In this document: in pieces, positions 16,894 to 25,651 of the stretch
Position numbering within the stretch: position 1 is the first letter of the stretch
How the letters are laid out: each line of letters opens with the position of its first letter
Assembly: GCF_003143935.1 (NCBI RefSeq)
Contig: NZ_QFRX01000001.1
Span: 2,894,975-2,958,974, forward strand
Reading direction: 5' to 3'
DNA length: 64,000 nt
Origin: Streptomyces sp. Act143
GTDB taxonomy: Bacteria > Actinomycetota > Actinomycetes > Streptomycetales > Streptomycetaceae
Program-made: the position numbers and the translations under genes
Notes under the pieces: generated by a model
What the model saw: the letters and a program-made list of their open reading frames with translations, nothing else
The model's database searches: none
Told to the model about the DNA's origin: nothing

Positions 16894-17655
16894 CTAGCGG
16901 ACCTCGGTGATCTCCGGCCCGCGCTGGAGCTGACCCATGCCGCCGGAGAAGCGGGAGCCCTCCTGGTCCTGCTGCTGGACGCCCTCGGGAACCATCTGCG
17001 CGTCGTTCGGCAGCTTCAGGACGATCGGGTCGCGGGGCGCCATCGGGCCCTCGCCGCGGACCACGACCGTGTCCCGGAAGATCTGCTCCAGCAGACCCGC
17101 GGCCTGCGGCTGCACCGCGCCCTGGCCCGAGATCACCCCGCGCAGGAACCAGCGCGGACCGTCCACACCGACGAACCGCACGACCTGGAAGCCGCCCGTG
17201 CCGTCCGGCAGCTGCACCGGCACCTGAGCCCGCAGCTCCCAGCCCAGCGGCCCCTCGACCTCGTCGACGATGCCGCCCTGCTGGGTGATTCCGGTGGCGA
17301 TCTCCTCGCGGACCTCGCCCCAGATGCCCTCGCGCTTGGGCGCGGCGAAGGCCTGCAACTGGACGGCGCTGTCGCGCAGCACGACGGTCGCCGCGACGAT
17401 CGCGTCGCCCGCGACCTCGACCCGCAGCTCCATGCCGTCGACACCGGGCACGAAGAGGCCGCCCAGGTCGACGCGGCCCTCGCCGGGCTCGCGCACCTCG
17501 GAGTCGTCCCAGGGCCCGTCGGGCCGCGGCTCGGGCTCGAGCCTCACACGCTCGCGGCCCTCGTCGTCCGCCTCAGTGTCGACACTGTCGACGACCTGCT
17601 CGGCCTCGCCGGCCGCGCCCTCGGCGGCATCCTTCTTCTTGCGACGTCCGAACAC
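16894..17655 (-). CDS. DUF3710 protein
   Basis: A conserved actinobacterial protein of 253 residues (DUF3710). The N-terminus is highly charged (FGRRKKKDAAEG) and followed by an acidic low-complexity stretch to about residue 55. A globular domain of about 60-215 contains RVDLGGLFVPGVDGMELRVE and RFVGVDGPRWFLRG. The C-terminus is Gln-rich. No function is established. It is the last gene of a tight operon: its GTG start (ribosome site GGAAGGA, about seven bases upstream) is one base from the stop of dut, and a terminator follows. Many actinobacteria keep this dut-DUF3710 pairing, which hints at a link with nucleotide or DNA metabolism. Confidence 0.88.
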   Translation of the reverse strand: MFGRRKKKDAAEGAAGEAEQVVDSVDTEADDEGRERVRLEPEPRPDGPWDDSEVREPGEGRVDLGGLFVPGVDGMELRVEVAGDAIVAATVVLRDSAVQLQAFAAPKREGIWGEVREEIATGITQQGGIVDEVEGPLGWELRAQVPVQLPDGTGGFQVVRFVGVDGPRWFLRGVISGQGAVQPQAAGLLEQIFRDTVVVRGEGPMAPRDPIVLKLPNDAQMVPEGVQQQDQEGSRFSGGMGQLQRGPEITEVR

Positions 17656-17656
17656 G

Positions 17657-18208
17657 TCACTGTCCTTCCCGGTCGGATACGACCGATGCGTATCGATTCC
17701 CACCCGTTGCGCCGCCGACGGCGGCCTGACCGCTTGTGCTGCTTGCCCCGGCCACCGCGGCATGGCCTCCGGTGGACCCGAAGCCCCCTTCGGCCCGCAC
17801 CGAGTCGGGCAGCTCCGCGACCTCCTGGAAGCTGACCCGCTCGACCTGCTGGACGACCAGTTGGGCGATCCGGTCGAAGCGCTCGAACCGCACCGCCTCG
17901 CGCGGGTCGAGATTCACCACGATCACCTTGATCTCCCCACGGTACCCGGCATCAACCGTCCCTGGGGCATTCACGAGAGCGACACCGCAGCGGGCGGCCA
18001 AGCCGGATCGGGGATGCACGAAGGCCGCGTACCCCTCCGGAAGCGCGACAGACACCCCGGTGGGCAGCACGGCCCGTTCGCCGGGCTTCAGTTCACAGCT
18101 CTCGGTGGTACGCAGATCGGCACCCGCGTCGCCGGGGTGCGCGTACGACGGAAGCGGTACGTCGGGGTCGACGCGCCGGATCAGCACGTTCACGGGCTCA
18201 CGGCTCAC
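17657..18208 (-). CDS. dut: deoxyuridine 5'-triphosphate nucleotidohydrolase (dUTPase)
   Basis: A trimeric-type dUTPase of 183 residues with all five motifs: PGDAGADL (1), HPRSGLA (2), VNAPGTVDAGYRGEIKV (3), RFDRIAQLVV (4) and the C-terminal GGFGSTGG (5). It hydrolyses dUTP to dUMP and pyrophosphate, which keeps uracil out of DNA and supplies the dTMP pathway. After motif 5 there is an extra tail of about 35 residues rich in Ala, Gly and Ser that is longer than in most dUTPases. The GTG start overlaps the thioesterase stop codon by four bases (GTGA). Confidence 0.95.
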   Translation of the reverse strand: MSREPVNVLIRRVDPDVPLPSYAHPGDAGADLRTTESCELKPGERAVLPTGVSVALPEGYAAFVHPRSGLAARCGVALVNAPGTVDAGYRGEIKVIVVNLDPREAVRFERFDRIAQLVVQQVERVSFQEVAELPDSVRAEGGFGSTGGHAAVAGASSTSGQAAVGGATGGNRYASVVSDREGQ

Positions 18209-18789
18209 GGGTTCACCTCGAAGGCACGGGCACGCCGGATCTGGTCCGGGTCGCTCATGGCGGCCCGGATCTCCTCCGGGCGGCCGTTGTCGATGAAGTG
18301 GTCGACCTTCACCTCGACGAAGAGCGCGTCCGCGCGAACGGCGACGGGCCCCTCGGGGCCACCGATCCGTCCGGTCGCGGTCGAGTAGATCTTGCGCCCG
18401 GCGACGGCGGTGACATGGGCCTCCAGATACAGCACCGTGCCTACGGGGACGGGCCGTACGAAGTCGGTCTCCAGGCGTCCGGTCACCGCGATCGTGCGCA
18501 GCAGCCAGTTCAGCGAGCCGAGCGTCTCGTCGAGCGCGGTCGCCAGCACACCGCCGTGCGCGAGGCCGGGAGCGCCCTGGTGGGCGGGCCGTACGGTGAA
18601 CTCGGCGGTGACCGAGACACCTTCGCCGGCGCGGGCCTCCAGGTGCAGCCCGTGGGCCTGACCGCCGCCGCAGCCGAAGCACTCGCCGTAGTGCGCGCCG
18701 AGGAGTTCGCCGGGCGCGGGCGCGTCGGGATGACGCACCGGCGACACCGCGTCGGCGGGAGGCTGAAGAGCTGCGGAAGTACCACTCAC
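18205..18789 (-). CDS. PaaI-type hotdog thioesterase
   Basis: A protein of 194 residues with a hotdog domain at about 60-165. It contains the family's LAHGGVLATALDETLG (active-site region with HGG and Asp) and VPVGTVLYLEAHVTAVAGRKI. Just before the domain a CFGCGGGQAHGLHLEA segment may bind metal or simply be structural. Such enzymes hydrolyse acyl-CoA thioesters; the substrate is not known. It is the first gene of the thioesterase-dut-DUF3710 operon. The GTG at 18789 was chosen because upstream in-frame sequence is not protein-like. A divergent DUF3093 gene starts 58 bases away. Confidence 0.82.
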   Translation of the reverse strand: MSGTSAALQPPADAVSPVRHPDAPAPGELLGAHYGECFGCGGGQAHGLHLEARAGEGVSVTAEFTVRPAHQGAPGLAHGGVLATALDETLGSLNWLLRTIAVTGRLETDFVRPVPVGTVLYLEAHVTAVAGRKIYSTATGRIGGPEGPVAVRADALFVEVKVDHFIDNGRPEEIRAAMSDPDQIRRARAFEVNP

Positions 18790-18847
18790 AGCCGCAGACC
18801 TTACCCGCGCGTCGGCCCGGTTCTCACACCGTGCCAAGCTTGGATTC

Positions 18848-19309
18848 ATGCAGCTCTCCGCGACCCCGTACGAAGAACGCCTCACGGCCCCCCGCTCGTG
18901 GTGGCTGATCTCGTTCCTGGTGGGGGTCTCCTTCGCCCTCATCCTGCTGCCGTTCGGCACCCTGCCGCTGCTCGGCGGCCTGGTCGGCGGCACCGCAGCG
19001 GCCGCGGTCGTCGCCAGCTCCTACGGCTCCCAGCGCATCCGCGTCGTGGGCGGTTCGCTGGTCGCCGGAGAGGCGAAGATCCCGGTCACCGCCCTGGGCG
19101 ACACGGAGATCCTGGACGCGGAGGAGGCGCGCGCCTGGCGCACGTACAAGGCCGACACCCGCGCCTTCCTGCTGCTGCGCGCCTACATCCCGACGGCCCT
19201 GCGGGTGGTGGTCACCGACCCCGAGGACCCGACGCCGTACCTGTACCTGTCGACGCGCGAGCCGGAGCGGCTGGCGGAGGCGATCCGGCAGGCGCGGGAA
19301 GCCGCCTAG
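18848..19309 (+). CDS. DUF3093 membrane protein
   Basis: An actinobacterial DUF3093 protein of 153 residues. Two transmembrane helices lie near the N-terminus (about 17-36 and 38-62, SWWLISFLVGVSFALILLP and the glycine-rich LLGGLVGGTAAAAVVAS), followed by a cytoplasmic domain with VVTDPEDPTPYLYLSTREPE. Function is unknown. Only a weak ribosome site precedes the ATG. It diverges from the thioesterase operon across a 58-base promoter region. Confidence 0.85.
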   Translation: MQLSATPYEERLTAPRSWWLISFLVGVSFALILLPFGTLPLLGGLVGGTAAAAVVASSYGSQRIRVVGGSLVAGEAKIPVTALGDTEILDAEEARAWRTYKADTRAFLLLRAYIPTALRVVVTDPEDPTPYLYLSTREPERLAEAIRQAREAA

Positions 19310-19364
19310 AACATTCGCGCCAGTAGTCACCCAAGGACGTGGCTGCTGGAATCTCACGGAACTC

Positions 19365-20336
19365 TTACCGGCCGCGACGGCGGCCGCCGCGCCCGCGCCC
19401 GAGTTCCTTCGCGACCTCCCCGACCGAGAGGGGGTCCGTCGGCTCCTCCAGCGGCGGGAGCTCGGGAAGGGCGTCCCAGGGCACCTGGATCTTGCGCAGG
19501 TCCGCGCGGATGCGTCCGGCGAGCTTTCTGGTGTCCCGGCGGTTCATGACCGCGCCCACGGCCGCGCCGACCATGAACGGCATCAGGTTCGGCAGGTCCC
19601 GGACCATGCGCTTCATGATCTGCTGCCGCAGCTGGTTCTTCATCGGGCCGCCGAGGGCGGAGTTGACGGTCGACGGTTTGGTCACGTCGATGCCGCGCTC
19701 CCCCGACCAGGAGTTCAGGTAGGCGGTGCTGCGGTCCTTCAGGCCGCCCGGCGGCCGTACGCCGTAGACCTCGTGGAGCTCGGCGATCAGCTTGAGCTCG
19801 ATGGCCGCGACTCCGGTGATCTCCGCGGCGAGTTCCGTGGGCATCGCGGGCGGTACGGGGAGCATGGCCGCGGCGCCGACGCCGGCCCCGACCGTCGCGG
19901 TGGCCGCCGCGGCGCCCGCCACGAGCTTGTCGGCGAGCTGCTCGGGCCCGAGGCCCGGGAACTGCCTGCGCAGCGCCTGGAGGTCGCGTACGGGGATTCT
20001 GGGGGCGTTGTCGATGATCCGGTCGGCGAGGTACGCCAGGCCCGCCCTGGCGCGGCTGCCGCCTCTGCGGACGCCTTCCCCGACCTTTTCCCGGATGACC
20101 GCCGCCCGCCGCTTGGCGACGGGCGCGGGGTACTGCTCCGCGGACGCCGGGAGGTCACCCCGGACGACCGCGGGTTCGAGCGAGGCCGATCCCGTACCGG
20201 AAGCTCCGCTGCCGGATGCTTCCGTACCGGATGAGCCCCGCTCGTCGTCACGCGCGCCGTGAGAGCCGTCGGACGGCCCTTGGTCCGCTCCCGGCAGGTG
20301 GGAGCGGCGCTTCCAGGGAGGGGTCGAGCCAGTCAC
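19365..20336 (-). CDS. conserved actinobacterial membrane-associated protein, unknown function
   Basis: A protein of 323 residues. A disordered N-terminus (about 1-75, rich in Gly, Ser and Asp) is followed by a helical domain (about 80-290). This has a small-residue hydrophobic segment AAATATVGAGVGAAAMLPVP, then ITGVAAIELKLIAELHEVYG and the hydrophobic NLMPFMVGAAVGAVMNRRDT. The arrangement loosely recalls EcsC-like proteins, but I cannot assign it. The tail is basic (GRGRGGRRRGR). The GTG at 20336 starts 13 bases after the DUF4193 stop, so the two are probably cotranscribed. Confidence 0.75.
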   Translation of the reverse strand: MTGSTPPWKRRSHLPGADQGPSDGSHGARDDERGSSGTEASGSGASGTGSASLEPAVVRGDLPASAEQYPAPVAKRRAAVIREKVGEGVRRGGSRARAGLAYLADRIIDNAPRIPVRDLQALRRQFPGLGPEQLADKLVAGAAAATATVGAGVGAAAMLPVPPAMPTELAAEITGVAAIELKLIAELHEVYGVRPPGGLKDRSTAYLNSWSGERGIDVTKPSTVNSALGGPMKNQLRQQIMKRMVRDLPNLMPFMVGAAVGAVMNRRDTRKLAGRIRADLRKIQVPWDALPELPPLEEPTDPLSVGEVAKELGRGRGGRRRGR

Positions 20337-20349
20337 GGCCGACCCGTCC

Positions 20350-20646
20350 TCAGTCGCAGTCGCGGCAGATCGGCTGACCGTTCTTCTCCCGGGCCAGCTG
20401 GCTGCGGTGGTGCACCAGGAAGCAGCTCATGCAGGTGAACTCGTCCTGCTGCTTGGGCAGCACCCGGACGGCCAGCTCCTCGTTCGAGAGGTCCGCGCCG
20501 GGCAGCTCCAGGCCTTCGGCGGCCTCGAACTCGTCGACGTCCACTGCGGACGTCGACTTGTCGTTCCGCCTGGCCTTCAGCTCTTCAAGGCTGTCCGAGT
20601 CGACGTCGTCGTCGGTCTTGCGTGGGGTGTCGTAATCCGTTGCCAT
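20350..20646 (-). CDS. DUF4193 zinc-ribbon protein
   Basis: A conserved actinobacterial protein of 98 residues. The N-terminal half is acidic and disordered (DTPRKTDDDVDSDSLEELKA). The C-terminus carries two Cys-x2-Cys pairs, FTCMSCFLVHHRSQL and ICRDCD, that should bind one zinc ion. Proteins of this type occur across actinobacteria and are thought to bind nucleic acid or RNA polymerase-associated partners, but no role is established to my knowledge. The ATG at 20646 has a good GGGAG ribosome site. Confidence 0.88.
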   Translation of the reverse strand: MATDYDTPRKTDDDVDSDSLEELKARRNDKSTSAVDVDEFEAAEGLELPGADLSNEELAVRVLPKQQDEFTCMSCFLVHHRSQLAREKNGQPICRDCD

Positions 20647-21039
20647 GTCGCTCTCCCCCTCTGGGTGTCTGCGGTGTCTCCAGCGCACGTAACGCGTGAG
20701 AGGCCGGACTTGTGCCCGACCCGAGGCGGAGATTTTGCCTCACATCAAGGTCTGTTACTCAATCGACACCCAACCGGACTCCTCATGAGTGATCGGCTGG
20801 GATGGCGATGGGGACCGTACACGGTCCGAATGCCGCACTTCAAAGGCGTCTCACCGTGTACTTCCCGTGATCAAGGCCCCCGAAAACCCGGACTTTCCCG
20901 GCTTTCCGACTGCCTTCTTGATCACTGTCAGTAGATGGCCGGAAATTCGCCCTTGTGATCGATCACACACGGGTCAGTCCGACGAGTGCCCAGAAAATTC
21001 CGCGCAAAGCGAACATCCCCGTGTGTCGGCGACATGGTC
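20647..21039. other. intergenic region between DUF4193 and cutS
   Basis: Nearly 400 bases without a gene. It lies downstream of cutS and upstream of DUF4193, both on the minus strand. It contains the DUF4193 promoter region and a 14-bp perfect palindrome at 20954-20967. Local A+T content is higher than in flanking genes. Confidence 0.5.
20954..20967. promoter_or_regulatory. 14-bp perfect palindrome, candidate operator
   Basis: TGTGATCGATCACA is a perfect palindrome. The TGTGA/TCACA arms resemble CRP/FNR-family half-sites, but the central spacing is four bases instead of six. It lies 73 bases past the cutS stop and about 308 bases upstream of the DUF4193 start. Confidence 0.4.
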
Positions 21040-22278
21040 TCAGATCGGCAGGGTGACCCGCATCACGAGCCCTCCCCCCTCTCTCGGCTGTGCGTAGATG
21101 TGTCCGCCGTGCGCCCGGGCGACCGACCGCACGATGGACAGACCGAGCCCCACACCCTTGTCGCTACCGGTGCGGTCGGCCCCCCGCAGCCGCTTGAACG
21201 GCTCGAAGAGATTGTCGATCTCGTACGCCGGCACGACCGGCCCGGTGTTCGACACGACCAGCACCGCCTGCCCGTGCTGGACCTCAGTGGTGACCTCGAC
21301 CCAGCCGCCCTCGGCCACGTTGTAGCGCACGGCGTTCTGTACGAGGTTCAGCGCGATCCGCTCCAGCAGGACTCCGTTGCCCTGCACCACCGCGGACGTG
21401 CGCGCACCGCGGATCTCGACGCCCTTGGCCTCGGCCTCGGCGTGCACCTGGTCGACGGCCTGCTCGGCGACCTCGGCGAGATCGACCGGCTTGCGCTCGA
21501 CGATCTGGTTGTCGCTGCGGGCGAGCAGCAGCAGCCCCTCCACGAGCTGCTCGCTGCGCTCGTTGGTGGCCAGCAGCGTCTTGCCGAGCTGCTGGAGCTC
21601 CACGGGCGCGCCCGGGTCGGACAGGTGCACCTCCAGCAGCGTGCGGTTGATCGCGAGGGGTGTTCTCAGTTCGTGGGAGGCGTTGCCGACGAAGCGCTGC
21701 TGGGCCGTGAAGGCCCGCTGGAGGCGCTCCAGCATGTCGTCGAAGGTGTCGGCGAGCTCCTTCAGCTCGTCGTCCGGGCCGTCCAGCTCGATCCGCCGCG
21801 AGAGGTCCGAACCCGCCACCGCGCGGGCGGTACGGGTGATCCGGCCCAGCGGGGAGAGAACGCGGCCGGCCATGGCGTAACCGAAGGCGAAGGCGATGAC
21901 CGCGAGGCCGAGGAGAGCGAGGAGGGAGCGGCTGAGGAGGTTGTCGAGGGCGTGCTGGCGCTGCTCGTTGACGCACTCGTTGAGGGCGTGGTTGAGGTCG
22001 GCCGCCGGCAGCTGGGTGGATGTGATGTTGCAGCTCTCGCTGGACACCGTGCCGGTGACGACCTTGAAGGGCAGGTCGCTGCCGACGTTCAGCGCGTTCG
22101 CCGCCAGCAGGTAGATGATCGACAGCAGCAGGATGCCCGCGATCAGGAACATCCCGCCGTACAGCAGGGTCAGCCTTATGCGGATGGTGGGACGCAGCCA
22201 GGGGAACGGGGGCTCCGGCCTGCGGGGGTCCCAGGTGGGCTTGGGGGGCGCCTGGGGAGGCGCGGGAGCGGCGGCCAC
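21040..22278 (-). CDS. cutS: sensor histidine kinase CutS
   Basis: A sensor kinase of 412 residues. It has two transmembrane helices (about 35-60 and 120-145) around a short extracytoplasmic loop, a HAMP domain (about 145-200) and the kinase core. The core has H-box GNASHELRTPLAI, N-box NLVQNAVRYN and G-box GVGLGLSIVRSVARA. The loop has Cys residues at about 91 (ESCNIT) and 109 (NECVNE) that could form an extracytoplasmic disulphide. It pairs with the regulator six bases upstream. CutRS was first linked to copper metabolism in S. lividans and is one of the most conserved actinomycete systems, affecting antibiotic production and secretion stress. Confidence 0.92.
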   Translation of the reverse strand: MAAAPAPPQAPPKPTWDPRRPEPPFPWLRPTIRIRLTLLYGGMFLIAGILLLSIIYLLAANALNVGSDLPFKVVTGTVSSESCNITSTQLPAADLNHALNECVNEQRQHALDNLLSRSLLALLGLAVIAFAFGYAMAGRVLSPLGRITRTARAVAGSDLSRRIELDGPDDELKELADTFDDMLERLQRAFTAQQRFVGNASHELRTPLAINRTLLEVHLSDPGAPVELQQLGKTLLATNERSEQLVEGLLLLARSDNQIVERKPVDLAEVAEQAVDQVHAEAEAKGVEIRGARTSAVVQGNGVLLERIALNLVQNAVRYNVAEGGWVEVTTEVQHGQAVLVVSNTGPVVPAYEIDNLFEPFKRLRGADRTGSDKGVGLGLSIVRSVARAHGGHIYAQPREGGGLVMRVTLPI

Positions 22279-22284
22279 GGTCGA

Positions 22285-22938
22285 TCAGATCCGGTAGCCG
22301 GAGCCGGGGACGGTGACGATGACCGGCGGCTCGCCCAGCTTGCGGCGCAGGGTCATGACGGTCACGCGGACGACGTTGGTGAACGGGTCGGTGTTCTCGT
22401 CCCAGGCCTTCTCCAGGAGCTGCTCCGCGGAGACGACGGCGCCCTCGGAGCGCATCAGCACCTCCAGGACGGCGAACTCCTTCGGCGCGAGCTGGACTTC
22501 CTTGCCGTCGCGGAAGACCTCGCGGCGGTTCGGGTCCAGCTTGATGCCGGCGCGCTCCAGGACGGGCGGCAGCGGCACGCTGGTGCGCCGGCCGAGGGCA
22601 CGCACGCGTGCCGTCAGCTCGCTGAACGCGAAGGGCTTGGGCAGGTAGTCGTCGGCGCCGATCTCCAGGCCCTCGACACGGTCGCTGACGTCGCCGGACG
22701 CGGTGAGCATCAGCACGCGCGTGGGCATGCCGAGCTCGACGATCTTGCGGCAGACGTCGTCGCCGTGCACCAGGGGGAGGTCACGGTCGAGGACGACCAC
22801 GTCGTAGTCGTTGACGCCGATGCGCTCCAGGGCGGCCGCACCGTCGTACACGACGTCGACGGCCATGGCCTCCCGGCGCAGTCCGGTGGCCACCGCATCG
22901 GCGAGCAGCTGCTCGTCCTCGACGACGAGTACGCGCAC
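22285..22938 (-). CDS. cutR: response regulator CutR
   Basis: An OmpR-type response regulator of 217 residues. The receiver has acidic residues VVEDEQ, phospho-acceptor Asp51 (VVVLDRDLPLVHG), Thr in MLTASG and Lys in YLPKPF. The winged-helix domain (about 125-217) has LAPKEFAVLEVLMRS and ends VPGSGYRI. I chose the GTG at 22938, which has AGGAAGGA about eight bases upstream and gives the length I recall for S. lividans CutR. It is the first gene of the cutR-cutS pair. The leader between 22939 and 23363 should hold the promoter. Confidence 0.92.
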   Translation of the reverse strand: MRVLVVEDEQLLADAVATGLRREAMAVDVVYDGAAALERIGVNDYDVVVLDRDLPLVHGDDVCRKIVELGMPTRVLMLTASGDVSDRVEGLEIGADDYLPKPFAFSELTARVRALGRRTSVPLPPVLERAGIKLDPNRREVFRDGKEVQLAPKEFAVLEVLMRSEGAVVSAEQLLEKAWDENTDPFTNVVRVTVMTLRRKLGEPPVIVTVPGSGYRI

Positions 22939-23363
22939 GTCGCTTGTCCTTCCTGTGTCCACCCGTGTCCACTCGCGTAGCGCTCCTCGGGCACACGGGC
23001 AGGGGTGTCGGTGAGTGTGTTGACCTCCATCCTGCCCTTTTCGGCCATAAGTCGGCTGTAAGGCGGGTGAGCACCGTCTGAACGACGGGTGTGGAGCCCG
23101 GGAATGCGAGATTTTCTCGTGCGGTTGAGGTTTCCGTGCAAGGGAGCGGGGGGAGGACGGCTTTACACCCCGCGATCACGCTCTGCATGTGCCGCAGCAC
23201 CATGCGGTACAGCGCAATCCGCTTTCCGCAGAGTGGGCGTGGGTGTCCGGCGCCGTCGCCGCCCAGCAGGGCAGCGCTGGGCATCTGCTTCAGGCGTGAT
23301 CGCCCCTTCCGAACGGCACACCCCCGTGCCACCGACCCACGACCCAGGACGAGGGGGCGCAGC
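22939..23363. other. divergent intergenic region upstream of cutR
   Basis: A stretch of 425 bases between cutR (minus) and a small plus-strand gene. Both promoters should be here. No RNA gene or clear repeat is visible. Open frames in this stretch start inside low-quality sequence and lack ribosome sites. Confidence 0.5.
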
Positions 23364-23528
23364 ATGGACGCATTCACCGCAGGACTTCTGCAGCGCATAA
23401 GGACGACCGAGTCCGACCTGACGCGGGCTCGCGACGAGGGCGACGACTTCCTCGTCGAGGTGGAACAGGCCGAGCTCGACGACCTGCGCCGCCTGGCTTA
23501 CGAGCATGGCGTGGAGGTCGGCGCGTAG
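23364..23528 (+). CDS. 54-residue conserved hypothetical protein
   Basis: A small soluble, acidic, all-helical protein (starts MDAFTAGLLQRIRTTESDL, ends YEHGVEVGA) with heptad-like spacing of hydrophobic residues, perhaps a short coiled coil. It has a G-rich ribosome site (GAGGGGG) before ATG 23364 and an intrinsic terminator soon after the stop. I recall similar small proteins at this position near cutRS in other streptomycetes. No function is known. Confidence 0.7.
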   Translation: MDAFTAGLLQRIRTTESDLTRARDEGDDFLVEVEQAELDDLRRLAYEHGVEVGA

Positions 23529-23557
23529 CGTCTGATCCATACCTCGGTACGACAGCG

Positions 23558-23586
23558 GGGCCCCGGTGAATCCAGCACCGGGGCCC
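23558..23586. terminator. terminator hairpin between convergent genes
   Basis: A perfect 11-bp stem (23558-23568 with 23576-23586) and seven-base loop, followed on the plus strand by TTGT. It separates the 54-residue protein gene from the convergent inositol monophosphatase gene. Confidence 0.8.
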
Positions 23587-23614
23587 TTGTCGTGGGTGGA
23601 CGGCGCAGAAGGCG

Positions 23615-24433
23615 TCAGTCGTGCCAGGCGCCGAAGTCCTCCAGGAGGCGCTGGAGGGGCTCGAAGACGCCCGGGGTGGCGGCGAGCGCCAGGTCGCGTG
23701 TGGGGGCCTCTCCGGGGCGTCCACCGGTCAGGGCGCCCGCCTCCCGGGCGATCAGGTCGCCCGCGGCCAGGTCCCAGGGGTGCAGGCCGCGTTCGTAGTA
23801 GCCGTCCAGGCGGCCGGCGGCCACGTCACAGAGGTCCACCGCGGCCGAGCCGCTGCGGCGGATGTCGCGGAGCAGGGGGATCAGGCGGTGGGCCACCTCG
23901 GCCTGGTGGGTGCGGACCTCCAGGACGTAGTTGAAGCCCGTCGAGACCAGCGCCTGGTCGAGCGGGGGCGCCGGGCGGCAGCTCAGCTTCCGCTCGCCGG
24001 ACCAGGTGGGGCCGGTCGCCCGGGCGCCCTCGCCGCGGACGGCGTGGTACGTCTCGCCCCGCATCGGTGCCGCCACGACGCCGACGACCGTCTCGCCGTT
24101 CACCTCGGCGGCGATGGAGACCGCCCAAGTGGGCAGCCCGTAGAGGTAGTTGACGGTGCCGTCGAGGGGATCGATCACCCAGCGCACGCCGCTCGTGCCC
24201 TCGGTGGAGGCGCCCTCCTCGCCGAGGAATCCGTCGTCCGGGCGCTGTGCGGAGATCACGTCGGTGATGAGCTTCTCCGCCGCGATGTCCATCTCCGTGA
24301 CCACGTCGATGGGGCTCGACTTGGTCCTCGCCACCTCCAGGTCGGCCGGGCGGCCGTCCCGGAGCAGGTCGCCGGCGCGGCGGGCCGCCTCCTGGGCGAG
24401 CTTGAGCAGTTCGGTGTGCAGAGGGTCGGTCAC
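23615..24433 (-). CDS. inositol monophosphatase family protein
   Basis: A phosphatase of 272 residues with the lithium-sensitive phosphatase motifs: GEEGAS (metal-binding Glu), the signature WVIDPLDGTVNY and, near the C-terminus, HPWDLAAGDLIAREAGA. Two metal-binding aspartates sit in the DPLDG motif. Substrates could be inositol phosphate, histidinol phosphate or a fructose bisphosphate; sequence alone does not say. The GTG start at 24433 lies eight bases after the ferrochelatase stop, so it is cotranscribed with hemH. Confidence 0.88.
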   Translation of the reverse strand: MTDPLHTELLKLAQEAARRAGDLLRDGRPADLEVARTKSSPIDVVTEMDIAAEKLITDVISAQRPDDGFLGEEGASTEGTSGVRWVIDPLDGTVNYLYGLPTWAVSIAAEVNGETVVGVVAAPMRGETYHAVRGEGARATGPTWSGERKLSCRPAPPLDQALVSTGFNYVLEVRTHQAEVAHRLIPLLRDIRRSGSAAVDLCDVAAGRLDGYYERGLHPWDLAAGDLIAREAGALTGGRPGEAPTRDLALAATPGVFEPLQRLLEDFGAWHD

Positions 24434-24441
24434 GGGGGTCC

Positions 24442-25569
24442 TCACGCGTAGGGGCTGTCGACGCCCGCGGCGGCCGGGCGGGGGGCTCGGGCGGGGCAGC
24501 AGCCCACCGGGCAGAGGTTGTGACTCGGGCCCAGCGCGCCCAGGGCGCACGGGGTGACCTCCTGGCCGCGTTCGGTCGCCGCCCGCTCCAGGATCAGGTC
24601 GCGGATCGCCGCGGCGAAGCGCGGGTCGGCGCCGACCGTGGCCGAGCGGCGCATCGGCAGGCCCAGTTCCCCGGCCTTGGCCTTGGCCTCGGTGTCGAGG
24701 TCGTAGAGGACCTCCATGTGGTCCGACACGAAGCCGATGGGGGCGATGACGACCGCGGGGACGCCGGAGGCGTGGCGCTCCTCCAGGTGGTCGCAGATGT
24801 CCGGCTCCAGCCACGGGATGTGCGGGGCACCGGAGCGGGACTGGTAGACGAGCTGCCAGGGGTGTTCGATGCCCGTGCGGTCGTGGACGGCCTCGGCGAT
24901 CAGCCGCGCGACCTCCAGGTGCTGCTTCACGTACGCGCCGCCCTCGCCGTGGCCCTCCACCGGGCCCGAGGTGTCCGCCGAGGCGTTCGGGATGGAGTGG
25001 GTCGAGAAGGCGATGTGGGCACCGTCCCGGACGTCCTCGGGGAGGTCGGCCAGGGACTGCAGGACGCCCTCGATCATGGGCTCCAGGAAGCCCTCGTGGT
25101 TGAAGTAGTGCCGGAGCTTGTCGATCTTCGGCAGTTCGAGCCCCTCGGCCTCCAGGGCCGCGAGCGAGTCCGCGAGGTTCTCGCGGTACTGGCGGCAGCC
25201 CGAGTACGAGGCGTAGGCGCTGGTGGCGAGGACGAGGATGCGGCGGTGGCCGTCGGCGGTCATCTCGCGCAGGGTGTCCGTGAGGTACGGGGCCCAGTTG
25301 CGGTTGCCCCAGTAGATCGGCAGGTCCAGGCCGTGGTCGGCGAAGTCCTTGCGCAGGGCGTCGAGCAGGGCGCGGTTCTGGGCGTTGATGGGGCTGACCC
25401 CGCCGAAGAGGAAGTAGTGCTGACCGACTTCCTTCAGGCGTTCCTTGGGGATGCCTCGCCCACGCGTCACGTTCTCCAGGAACGGGACCACGTCGTCGGG
25501 CCCCTCGGGGCCGCCGAACGAGAGCAGGAGCAGGGCGTCGTAGGGGGTGGCATCGCGCACGTCTGGCAT
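24442..25569 (-). CDS. hemH: coproporphyrin III ferrochelatase
   Basis: A ferrochelatase of 375 residues. It has [18 protein letters not shown] at the N-terminus, the iron-site region [11 protein letters not shown] and [17 protein letters not shown] with its Glu. It also has the four Cys that hold a 2Fe-2S cluster in actinobacterial enzymes: one in YSGCRQY, one in LCPVG and neighbours ([11 protein letters not shown]), plus TPCALG. In actinobacteria this enzyme (also called CpfC) inserts Fe(II) into coproporphyrin III, before the final decarboxylation to haem. The ATG at 25569 has AGGA upstream, and an inverted repeat at 25579-25598 lies just before it. Confidence 0.94.
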   Translation of the reverse strand: MPDVRDATPYDALLLLSFGGPEGPDDVVPFLENVTRGRGIPKERLKEVGQHYFLFGGVSPINAQNRALLDALRKDFADHGLDLPIYWGNRNWAPYLTDTLREMTADGHRRILVLATSAYASYSGCRQYRENLADSLAALEAEGLELPKIDKLRHYFNHEGFLEPMIEGVLQSLADLPEDVRDGAHIAFSTHSIPNASADTSGPVEGHGEGGAYVKQHLEVARLIAEAVHDRTGIEHPWQLVYQSRSGAPHIPWLEPDICDHLEERHASGVPAVVIAPIGFVSDHMEVLYDLDTEAKAKAGELGLPMRRSATVGADPRFAAAIRDLILERAATERGQEVTPCALGALGPSHNLCPVGCCPARAPRPAAAGVDSPYA

Positions 25570-25578
25570 GGATCGATC

Positions 25579-25598
25579 CTGTCATCCGGTACTGACAG
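25579..25598. promoter_or_regulatory. inverted repeat just upstream of hemH
   Basis: CTGTCA (25579-25584) and TGACAG (25593-25598) are separated by eight bases and end nine bases from the hemH start codon. This could be an operator or a weak leader hairpin covering the ribosome site. Confidence 0.35.
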
Positions 25599-25651
25599 CC
25601 GGGAAACGGCGGGGTGCCGGAAGGGGTTCCCGGGCCGCCCGGACAGGTGCG

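Noticed and set aside
23163..23540. A minus-strand frame opposite the 54-residue protein gene
   Set aside because: The plus-strand gene has the ribosome site, terminator and conserved small product; the opposite frame has none.
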